This document shows, one piece after another, positions 1 through 6,322 of a DNA stretch of 13,119 nucleotides; position 1 is the stretch's first letter, and each line of letters opens with the position of its first letter. The translations under genes were made by a program, and so were the position numbers. A model generated the notes under the pieces. It did not search any database. It was not told the DNA's origin and worked only from the letters and a program-made list of their open reading frames with translations. This DNA is from Alphaproteobacteria bacterium (GTDB lineage Bacteria; Pseudomonadota; Alphaproteobacteria; UBA8366): the NCBI GenBank assembly GCA_030743445.1, contig JASLSL010000260.1:1-13119 (forward strand), read 5' to 3'.

Positions 1-975
1 GATGAGGTCGGCACCGGTCCGTACAAGATCACGAAAGTGGTGCCGGGCGAATTCATCAAGATGGAAATCAACAAGAACTACTGGTCGGGCAGCCCCAAGG
101 GTAAGGCCAAGATCGGCACCGTGATCTTCAAGACGGTTCCCGACACCGAGGCGCAGGTCGCCCAGTTGCTGACCGGCGAGATCGACTGGATCTGGGACGT
201 GCCGAAGGACAAGGCCGAGGACCTGAAGGCTTCGGGCCGCGTCCAGGTGGTCAACGAGAAGACCTTCCGGGTCAGCTACATCACGATGGACGTGGCCGGC
301 CGCAGCGGCGAGAAGATTTGGCAGAACATTAAGGTCCGCCAGGCCGTGGCGCACGCCATCGACCGCAACGCGATCGCCAAACAACTCGTCGGCGAGGCGT
401 CGATCGCGATCCACTCGGCCTGCTATCCGACCCAGATCGGCTGCACCCAGGACGTGCCGAAATACGCGTACGACCCGGCGAAAGCGAAGAAGCTGTTGGC
501 CGAAGCCGGCTATCCGAACGGCCTCACCACCAACATCTGGGCCTATCGCCAGCGCGAGTACACCGAGGCGGTCATGGGCTACCTCGCCAAGGTCGGCATC
601 AAGACCAACCTGAAGTACATGCAGTACAAGGCGCTTCGGCCAATCGTCCGCAGCGGCAAGGCCCCGTTCCACCAGATGACCTGGGGCTCGTACTCGATGA
701 ACGACGCCTCGGCGATCACCAGTCACTTCTTCAAGCACGGTCCGGACGACTATTGCCGGGATCCGGACGTCAAGAAATGGCTAGAGATCGCCGATACCAG
801 CGTCGATCTGAAAGTGCGCAAGGAGAACTACAAGAAGGCGCTGGCGCGGGTTGCGGAAAAGCTCTGCTGGTTGCCGATGTTCACCTACGCCAAATACTAT
901 TCCTTCTCGAAGGACCTGGATTTCACCCCGACAAACGACGAAATTCCGCGGTTCTTCACGGCGAAGTGGAAGTAA
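1..975 (+). CDS. ABC transporter substrate-binding protein, family 5 (peptide/opine/nickel type), 3' part
   Basis: Periplasmic binding protein that would capture the substrate and deliver it to the permease/ATPase genes just downstream. The reading frame is open from base 1, so the N-terminus and any signal peptide lie outside the window; 324 C-terminal residues are visible, of roughly 500 usual for the family. The visible part opens with GTGPYKI, a hallmark of SBP_bac_5 proteins. It continues with the TEAQVAQLLTGEIDW region and then VRQAVAHAIDRNAI, the typical hinge-side helix of the family, and KKLLAEAGYPNG, another common family segment. Two cysteines six residues apart (CYPTQIGC, near visible residues 141-148) could form a periplasmic disulfide; this is an inference. 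The stop is TAA at 973-975. The ligand cannot be predicted: family 5 proteins bind peptides, opines, glutathione, nickel chelates and sugars. The adjacent peptidases and amidases favour a peptide or amide compound. Confidence 0.93.
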   Translation, partial: DEVGTGPYKITKVVPGEFIKMEINKNYWSGSPKGKAKIGTVIFKTVPDTEAQVAQLLTGEIDWIWDVPKDKAEDLKASGRVQVVNEKTFRVSYITMDVAGRSGEKIWQNIKVRQAVAHAIDRNAIAKQLVGEASIAIHSACYPTQIGCTQDVPKYAYDPAKAKKLLAEAGYPNGLTTNIWAYRQREYTEAVMGYLAKVGIKTNLKYMQYKALRPIVRSGKAPFHQMTWGSYSMNDASAITSHFFKHGPDDYCRDPDVKKWLEIADTSVDLKVRKENYKKALARVAEKLCWLPMFTYAKYYSFSKDLDFTPTNDEIPRFFTAKWK

Positions 976-989
976 CCTAACGGGATAGG

Positions 990-1020
990 GCGCGATCCTT
1001 CGGGATCGCGCTCCGTTCTT
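990..1020 (+). terminator. UUCG-loop hairpin with T-rich tail between binding-protein and permease genes
   Basis: A perfect 9-bp inverted repeat (GCGCGATCC at 990-998, GGATCGCGC at 1003-1011) closes a TTCG loop with a C-G closing pair, the extra-stable tetraloop type. It begins 14 bases after the binding-protein stop and is followed by TCCGTTCTT, only moderately T-rich. It reads as an intrinsic terminator or a 3' stabilising hairpin. In binding-protein transporter operons, such a hairpin commonly lets the binding protein be made in excess over the membrane parts. Partial read-through would serve the downstream genes; I see no convincing promoter in the remaining gap up to 1040. Confidence 0.65.
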
Positions 1021-1040
1021 TAATTCGGGTTCGGGACATA

Positions 1041-1958
1041 CTGATTTTCACGCTTCGGCGGCTCGGTTACGCGGTGCTCGTCACGATTACCGTCTCCGTC
1101 GTCACGTTCACGCTGCTCAGGCTATCGGGCGACCCGGCGGCGGCGCTGGCCGGGGAAGCCGCGACGACGGAGGATATCGAGTACGTTCGCCGACACTACG
1201 GTTTCGACAAGCCGCTGCCCCTTCAATATTGGGATTGGGCGACGCGCGCCCTTCAAGGCGATTTCGGAATTTCAGTTTATTTGAAAGAGAAACCGGTCTC
1301 GGACATCATCATCGAACGCGCCCCGGTGACGATGAAGCTGGGATTTTTCGCCATCAGCTTCGCAATTCTGCTGGGCATACCATTGGGGGTGTTGGCTGCA
1401 ATGCGGCCCAATACCCTGGTCGACCGTGTCGCGCTCACGATCGCGGTATTCGGGCAGGCGATGCCGAGCTTTTTCTTCGGTTTGACCCTTATATTCATCT
1501 TGGCCGTGACGTACCGGATTTTGCCGAGTTCCGGCAGCACGACCCTCGCCCATTTCATCATGCCGTCGATCGCACTCGGCTACTACGCAATGCCGGCGAT
1601 CATGCGGCTGACCCGCGCCGGGATGATGGAAGTGTTGGCGTCCGACTACATCCGCACGGCGCGCGCAAAGGGCCTGCGCACCTATGTCGTCCTGTTCAAA
1701 CACGCGCTCAGGAACGCGATCATACCGGTCGTGTCGCTTTCGGCGGCGCAGCTCGGTTTCATGCTCGGCGGGTCGGTGGTGATCGAATCGATATTTACCA
1801 TCAACGGGCTCGGTCGCGCCGCCTTGCAATCCATCTTTCGATCCGATTTCGAAGTCATGCAGGCGATCGTGTTGACGATTTCCGTCTTCTATATCGGGTT
1901 CAATTTGCTCGCCGACCTGTTAAACGCCTTCCTCGATCCGCGGATCCGGGTGCACTAG
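1041..1958 (+). CDS. dppB: ABC transporter permease, DppB/OppB type
   Basis: Inner-membrane subunit forming half of the import channel with the next gene's product. About six hydrophobic segments are visible: an N-terminal one around YAVLVTITVSVVTF, then FFAISFAILLGIPLGVLAAM, a long one around AMPSFFFGLTLIFILAV, two around FIMPSIALGYYAMPAIM and LGFMLGGSVVIESIF, and a last one near IVLTISVFYIGFNLLADLL. The cytoplasmic ATPase-contact loop follows segment 4 (TARAKGL, about residues 206-212, and RNAIIP). The start is problematic. The first standard start is GTG at 1074 (294 aa), but the frame is open upstream and encodes IFTLRRLGYAV, matching the LRRL N-terminus usual in this family. I chose CTG at 1041 (305 aa); ATA at 1038 or ATT at 1044 are alternatives. 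The preceding stop in this frame is at 978-980. GGGAC at 1033-1037 is a poor ribosome site. The family call is firm, the start is not. Confidence 0.9.
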   Translation: MIFTLRRLGYAVLVTITVSVVTFTLLRLSGDPAAALAGEAATTEDIEYVRRHYGFDKPLPLQYWDWATRALQGDFGISVYLKEKPVSDIIIERAPVTMKLGFFAISFAILLGIPLGVLAAMRPNTLVDRVALTIAVFGQAMPSFFFGLTLIFILAVTYRILPSSGSTTLAHFIMPSIALGYYAMPAIMRLTRAGMMEVLASDYIRTARAKGLRTYVVLFKHALRNAIIPVVSLSAAQLGFMLGGSVVIESIFTINGLGRAALQSIFRSDFEVMQAIVLTISVFYIGFNLLADLLNAFLDPRIRVH

Positions 1959-1976
1959 GGGCGGAGCGGGAACGAT

Positions 1977-2888
1977 ATGGCCATCAGCAGTTCACCCGAC
2001 TCGCTGCCGAGCGTCCAGGAACTCTTGGAGCCGTCGCCCGGAGAAATCCTCCGCAAGCGGATGTTCGGCGACTGGGGCTTGATGATCGGTGGCGGTGTGC
2101 TTTTGTTCATCATCGTTATGGCCGTTATCGCACCGGTCCTGACCTGGCACGATCCCCTCGATCAGGATCTGTACAACAAATACGTGCCGCCGATCTGGCA
2201 TGAGAAGGGCACCTGGGACCACCCGTTCGGCACCGATAAGTTCGGTCGCGACTACTACGCCCGGATCCTGTTTGGGGCGCGGGTGTCGCTGATGATTGGT
2301 TTCACCGTGATGGCGATCTCGGGCGTCATCGGCACGGCGATGGGGGTCGCCGCCGGCTATTTCGGCGGCCGCGTCGACATGTTCGTGACTTACTTGATCA
2401 ACACGCGCCTGGCGATGCCGGTCATCCTGATCGCGCTCGCGGTTATCGCCTTGATCGGAAGTTCGCTCGAAGTCGTGATCCTGGTTCTCGGTTTCCTGTT
2501 GTGGGAGAGATTCGCGTTGGTGATGCGAAGTTCGACCCAACAGGTGCGCAACCTCGACTACGTGGCCGCCGCCGAGGCAGCCGGATGCACCACGATGCGC
2601 ATCCTGATGACCGAGATCATGCCCAACATCATGAACAATCTGATCGTCGTCGCGACCCTCGAGGTCGCCCACGCGGTGCTGCTGGAAGCCGCCCTTTCGT
2701 TCCTCGGCCTCGGCGTGCAGCCGCCCGATCCGTCCTGGGGTTTGATGATCGCGGAGGGGAAGACCGATATGTACTTCAAACCCTGGGTGATTGCTATTCC
2801 GGGGATCGGGCTGTTCGCCATGCTGCTCGCGATCAACCTCCTGGGCGACGGCATTCGCGACGTCACCGCGCCGGAGAACCGAAATTGA
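1977..2888 (+). CDS. dppC: ABC transporter permease, DppC/OppC type
   Basis: Second channel-forming permease of the importer, 303 aa, a normal length for the family. The N-terminal cytoplasmic stretch (about residues 1-30) is followed by a first membrane segment (GLMIGGGVLLFIIVMAVIAP). A periplasmic portion leads to the DppC hallmark HPFGTDKFGRDYYARILFGA. Further membrane segments follow. The ATPase-contact EAA loop is clear: EAAGCTTMRILMTEIMPN from about residue 200. Near the C-terminus, LSFLGLGVQPPDPSWG is a near-universal DppC signature. ATG at 1977 is preceded by GGAG at 1963-1966, about 10 bases away, and the gene lies 18 bases after the previous stop. Its TGA stop overlaps the TTG start of the next gene. 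The family is certain; the transported compound is not. Confidence 0.95.
   Translation: MAISSSPDSLPSVQELLEPSPGEILRKRMFGDWGLMIGGGVLLFIIVMAVIAPVLTWHDPLDQDLYNKYVPPIWHEKGTWDHPFGTDKFGRDYYARILFGARVSLMIGFTVMAISGVIGTAMGVAAGYFGGRVDMFVTYLINTRLAMPVILIALAVIALIGSSLEVVILVLGFLLWERFALVMRSSTQQVRNLDYVAAAEAAGCTTMRILMTEIMPNIMNNLIVVATLEVAHAVLLEAALSFLGLGVQPPDPSWGLMIAEGKTDMYFKPWVIAIPGIGLFAMLLAINLLGDGIRDVTAPENRN
2873..2877 (+). promoter_or_regulatory. Ribosome binding site supporting a TTG start
   Basis: GGAGA lies at 2873-2877, inside the end of the DppC gene, with 7 bases between it and TTG at 2885. No ATG or GTG lies in the right frame between the DppC stop and the ATPase's first conserved strand. This site therefore supports TTG at 2885 as the start of the DppD-like gene, rather than the far-upstream in-frame ATG inside DppC. 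Confidence 0.6.
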
Positions 2889-3916
2889 CGGCGGTCCTGG
2901 AGGTTGAAGACCTAACGATCGACATTCCCATCTCGGCCGGGATGCTGCATCCCGTTCGCGGCATCAGCTTTCACGTCGACCGTGGCGAGACGCTGGCCAT
3001 TGTCGGAGAGTCCGGCTGCGGCAAGTCGCTGACCTCGCTCGCGGTCATGGGCCTGTTGCCGAAGACCGCGGACCGCCGGGCGAGCAAGCTGAATTTCCAC
3101 GGCCAGTCGCTGCTCGACTACTCCGAGGGCGAGATGTCGGACATCCGCGGCGACCGGATGTCGATGATCTTCCAGGACCCGATGACCTCGCTCAATCCGA
3201 CCTACAGCATCGGCAACCAGCTCGAGGAGGCGATGCTGCGTCACCGCAAGGTATCGCGCCGGGAAGCGCGCGATCGCGCGGTGTTGCTTTTGGAGAAGGT
3301 CGGCATCACCGCGGCGGAAAGCCGCTTGAAGCAGTACCCGCACCAGCTATCGGGCGGCCTGCGCCAGCGGGTGATGATTGCGATGGCGCTGATGTGCGAT
3401 CCCGAATTGCTGATCGCGGACGAGCCGACAACGGCACTCGACGTCACCATCCAGGCGCAGATCCTGTTGCTGATCGCGAACATCCAGAAGGAGTTCGACA
3501 TCGGCGTCATCGTGATCACCCACGACCTCGGCGTCGTCGCCCGCGTCGCCGACCGGGTCGCGGTGATGTACGCGGGACACATCGTCGAGACGGGCACCGG
3601 TATTGAAATCTACGAAAAACCACTGCACCCATATACCCAGGGCCTGCTCGACTGTATTCCGATTCCAGGCAAGACCCAGCCGGGCAACCATCTCGGCTCG
3701 ATCCCGGGCATCGTGCCGACGCTGGTCGGCGACCTTTCGGGCTGCACCTTCCGCGACCGCTGCCCCTTTGCCCATGACGGCTGCGTTCAGGACGTCGACG
3801 AGCACATCATCGGGCCGGGGCGCGGCTATCGCTGCAACCTGCCGGAGGATATGAGCCAACGGGTCCAGACCCAGGATTTCGGTTTCGGTTCGGCCGAACC
3901 GGCGGCGGCGCAATGA
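2885..3916 (+). CDS. dppD: ABC transporter ATP-binding protein, DppD/OppD type
   Basis: Cytoplasmic ATPase that powers import, paired with the next gene's product. It is 343 aa when started at TTG 2885, which puts the first strand (VLEVEDLTIDIP) right at the N-terminus as usual. Walker A is GESGCGKS (residues 41-48), the signature is LSGGLRQR (155-162), Walker B is LLIADEP with D179 and catalytic E180, and the switch histidine is in VITHDLGVVA. The C-terminal oligopeptide-transporter domain has GCTFRDRCPFAHDGC and a final RCN, with cysteines at 287, 293, 300 and 317. That arrangement is the proposed iron-sulfur site of DppD-type ATPases; here it is an inference. The leucine in LSGGLRQR, where many ATPases have Q, is a common variation in the D-type subunit. 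The start overlaps the DppC stop (TTGA) and the stop overlaps the DppF start (ATGA), implying coupled translation. Confidence 0.94.
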   Translation: MTAVLEVEDLTIDIPISAGMLHPVRGISFHVDRGETLAIVGESGCGKSLTSLAVMGLLPKTADRRASKLNFHGQSLLDYSEGEMSDIRGDRMSMIFQDPMTSLNPTYSIGNQLEEAMLRHRKVSRREARDRAVLLLEKVGITAAESRLKQYPHQLSGGLRQRVMIAMALMCDPELLIADEPTTALDVTIQAQILLLIANIQKEFDIGVIVITHDLGVVARVADRVAVMYAGHIVETGTGIEIYEKPLHPYTQGLLDCIPIPGKTQPGNHLGSIPGIVPTLVGDLSGCTFRDRCPFAHDGCVQDVDEHIIGPGRGYRCNLPEDMSQRVQTQDFGFGSAEPAAAQ

Positions 3917-4890
3917 CCGCCCCCCCCGTCATCGAAGCCCGTGACGTCTACAAGACGTTCTCGATCAAGCAAGGCCTGTTCAAGCCGAAAAAGCCGCTGC
4001 ACGCGGTGAACGGCGTTTCGTTCGGCTTGGAGAAGGGCTCGGTGCTGGGCCTGGTCGGCGAATCCGGTTGCGGCAAGACGACCATGGCGCGGATGATCTT
4101 GGGGCTCGAGACCATGACCAACGGCGAAATTCTGATCGACGGCGAGCCGCTGTCGGGGCTCGACCGCATCGCGCTGGCGCGCCGCGTTCAGCCGATCTTC
4201 CAGGACCCCTACTCCTCGCTCAATCCGCGCAAGTCGATCGGCTCGATAATCTCGTTGCCGCTGCGCGTCCACAAGGTCGGCGATCCCAACGGATGGAAGA
4301 AGCGGGTCGAGAAGATGATGGAACTCGTCGGCCTACCGCCACGGCTCTATCACAATTATCCAAGCCAGCTTTCCGGCGGCCAGCGCCAGCGCGTCGCGAT
4401 CGGCCGGGCGCTGATCATGAAGCCGGAAATCCTGATTTGCGACGAGCCGACCTCGGCCCTCGACGTCTCGGTCCAGGCACAAATCCTGAACGAGCTTCTC
4501 GACCTGCAGAAAGAGCTCGACCTGACTTACATCCTGATCACCCATAACCTGGCGGTCGTCGAGCACATGGCGACGCGGGTCGCGGTGATGTATCTCGGCC
4601 GCGTGGTCGAGGAAGCGGAAACCGCAACGCTGTTCAAGAACCCGCGGCATCCCTACACCAAGGCGCTGTTGGGCTCGATCCTGACGCCGGAACCGGAGCT
4701 CGACGTGCCGGATACCCATCTCGGCGCGACCTTCCCCAATCCGGTCGAGCCGCCGTCCGGCTGCACCTTCCACCCGCGCTGCGCCGAGGTCATGGCGAAG
4801 TGCAGCACCGAGACGCCAAGGCCGTGCATGGTCGGCGACGTCAAGGTCGAGTGTCACCTGTTCGACCGGGAGATGCAGGAAGCGTCATGA
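3913..4890 (+). CDS. dppF: ABC transporter ATP-binding protein, DppF/OppF type
   Basis: Second ATPase of the importer, 325 aa. Walker A is GESGCGKT (residues 49-56), the Q-loop region reads PIFQDPYSSLNPR, and the signature is a canonical LSGGQRQR (153-160). Walker B is ILICDEP with D177 and E178, and the switch histidine is in LITHNLAVVEH. The KPLHAVNGVSF stretch before Walker A and the YSSLNPR Q-loop are typical of the F-type subunit. The C-terminal domain carries GCTFHPRC followed by three further cysteines. ATG at 3913 overlaps the previous stop by 4 bases. A run of eight C at 3920-3927 spans codons 3-5, immediately after the start, and is a candidate slippage site, although the frame is intact here. 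The stop TGA (4888-4890) overlaps the ATG of the first peptidase, physically joining import to hydrolysis. Confidence 0.95.
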   Translation: MTAPPVIEARDVYKTFSIKQGLFKPKKPLHAVNGVSFGLEKGSVLGLVGESGCGKTTMARMILGLETMTNGEILIDGEPLSGLDRIALARRVQPIFQDPYSSLNPRKSIGSIISLPLRVHKVGDPNGWKKRVEKMMELVGLPPRLYHNYPSQLSGGQRQRVAIGRALIMKPEILICDEPTSALDVSVQAQILNELLDLQKELDLTYILITHNLAVVEHMATRVAVMYLGRVVEEAETATLFKNPRHPYTKALLGSILTPEPELDVPDTHLGATFPNPVEPPSGCTFHPRCAEVMAKCSTETPRPCMVGDVKVECHLFDREMQEAS

Positions 4891-6296
4891 CGCGCGAAGC
4901 GGCGATCGGGCGGGTCCATGCCTTCTTCGACGATGGCGGATATGTCGAGGAACTGTCGCGCCGGGTCGCGATCAAATCGGAAAGCCAGAAGCCGGAGCAG
5001 TTGCCGGAGCTGCACCGCTATCTGAGCGACGAGATCATTCCCGCCTTCGAGGCGATGGGCCACGACTGCCAGGTCTTCGAGAATCCGGTCGATGGCAAGG
5101 GCCCCGTCATGCTGGCGACGCGGCTCGAGGACGAAGCCCTGCCGACGGTGCTCGGCTACGGTCACGGCGACGTCATTCGCGGCCTCGAGGACCAGTGGCG
5201 CGACGGCATCGGCCCCTGGCAAACGGTGCAGGAAGGCGACCGGCTCTACGGCCGCGGCACCGCCGACAACAAGGGCCAGCACACGATCAACATGCGCGCC
5301 CTCTGGGCGGCGCTGGAGCAGCGCGGCAAGCTCAATTTCAATTCCAAGTTCATGGTCGAGATGGGCGAGGAGAACGGATCGCCGGGCTTGGGTGAGTTGA
5401 TCGAAGCCAACCTGGACGCCTTCTCCGCCGACGTGTTCATCGCCTCCGACGGGCCGCGCATCGCGCCCGACAAGCCGACGATCTTCCTCGGCGCTCGCGG
5501 GGTGAAGAACTTCGACCTGGTCTGCGAACTGCGCGAGGGTGGCCACCATTCCGGTAACTGGGGCGGGTTGCTTGCCAACCCGGGGATCATTCTCGGCCAC
5601 GCCATCGCCTCGATCGTCTCGGAGAAAGGACGCATTCAGATCAAGGAGTGGCTGCCCGGGCCGCTGCCGAATTCGGTCAAAGCGGCGCTCCAAGGGCTTG
5701 TCGTCGACGGCGGCGAGAACGCGCCAGAGATCGACGAAGGCTGGGGCGAACCCGACTTGGCGCCGGCCGAGCAGGTTTACGGCTGGAACAGTTTCGAGGT
5801 TCTCGCCTTCAAGGTCGGCAACCCGGACCGCCCGGTCAACGCGGTGCCGCCCAAGGCCTGGGCCCATTGCCAACTTCGCTTCATTGCGGACACCGATCGC
5901 GAGGCGATCCTGCCAGCCCTGCGCCGCCACCTCGACGAGCACGGCTTCGACATGGTCGAGATTCGCGACGCGACGCCCGAAAACGCCGGCGATTTCGCCT
6001 CGACCCGGACCGACCCCAGCAATCCCTGGGCGGCCTGGGCGGCGCGATCGCTCGAAGCGACGACCGGGACCAAGCCCGCGGTCATTCCGCAACTCGGCGG
6101 ATCGATCTGCAACGACCTCTTTACCGACACGCTCGGACTCCCGACAATCTGGATTCCGCATTCCTACGCGTCGTGCTCGCAGCATGCGCCGAACGAACAC
6201 ATCCTGTTGAGCGAGGCGCGCGAGGCAATCGGGATCATGGCCGGGATCTATTGGGACCTCGGCGATGGTGGCACGCCGGCGAAGACCGGGGCCTAG
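4887..6296 (+). CDS. M20 family metallopeptidase, copy 1
   Basis: Cytoplasmic two-metal amidohydrolase/peptidase, 469 aa, in the usual M20 range. Catalytic features are in order: GHGDV with metal ligand H93 and D95; GRGTADNKG with bridging D127; MGEEN with E161 (general base) and E162 (ligand); ASDGP with D188; and CSQHAPNEH with C-terminal ligand H433. The lid/dimerisation domain (about residues 205-330) includes GGHHSGNWGG and NAVPPKAWAHCQLRF, matching the NxxP...R end of M20 dimerisation domains. The GRGxxDNKG form resembles carnosinase-like and dipeptidase members more than ArgE/DapE, a weak hint of dipeptide-like substrates. I chose ATG 4887 because AGGA lies at 4877-4880 and the protein then aligns from residue 1 with the next gene's product. 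It overlaps DppF by ATGA and is followed by a paralogue 26 bases later. There is no signal peptide. The exact substrate is unknown. Confidence 0.93.
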   Translation: MTREAAIGRVHAFFDDGGYVEELSRRVAIKSESQKPEQLPELHRYLSDEIIPAFEAMGHDCQVFENPVDGKGPVMLATRLEDEALPTVLGYGHGDVIRGLEDQWRDGIGPWQTVQEGDRLYGRGTADNKGQHTINMRALWAALEQRGKLNFNSKFMVEMGEENGSPGLGELIEANLDAFSADVFIASDGPRIAPDKPTIFLGARGVKNFDLVCELREGGHHSGNWGGLLANPGIILGHAIASIVSEKGRIQIKEWLPGPLPNSVKAALQGLVVDGGENAPEIDEGWGEPDLAPAEQVYGWNSFEVLAFKVGNPDRPVNAVPPKAWAHCQLRFIADTDREAILPALRRHLDEHGFDMVEIRDATPENAGDFASTRTDPSNPWAAWAARSLEATTGTKPAVIPQLGGSICNDLFTDTLGLPTIWIPHSYASCSQHAPNEHILLSEAREAIGIMAGIYWDLGDGGTPAKTGA

Positions 6297-6311
6297 GCCG
6301 CGCGAAGAAGA

Positions 6312-6320
6312 GAGAGGGAG
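6312..6320 (+). promoter_or_regulatory. Purine-rich ribosome binding site for M20 copy 2
   Basis: GAGAGGGAG at 6312-6320 lies just before ATG 6323, in the longest gap (26 bases) of the downstream operon. The GAGG core gives a usable spacing. It fixes the start of the second M20 gene and rules out the long in-frame extension back into the first M20 gene. This junction lacks the stop-start overlap seen elsewhere, so this copy probably initiates more independently. Confidence 0.55.
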
Positions 6321-6322
6321 CC

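Noticed and set aside
2501..2884. Possible N-terminal extension of the DppD-like ATPase from an in-frame ATG at 2501
   Set aside because: It lies inside the DppC coding sequence in another frame, is an Arg-rich stretch without family similarity, and TTG 2885 with a ribosome site fits the family N-terminus.
5648..6322. Possible fusion or extension upstream of M20 copy 2
   Set aside because: The extension is an out-of-frame reading of copy 1. The true start at 6323 aligns with copy 1 residue for residue.
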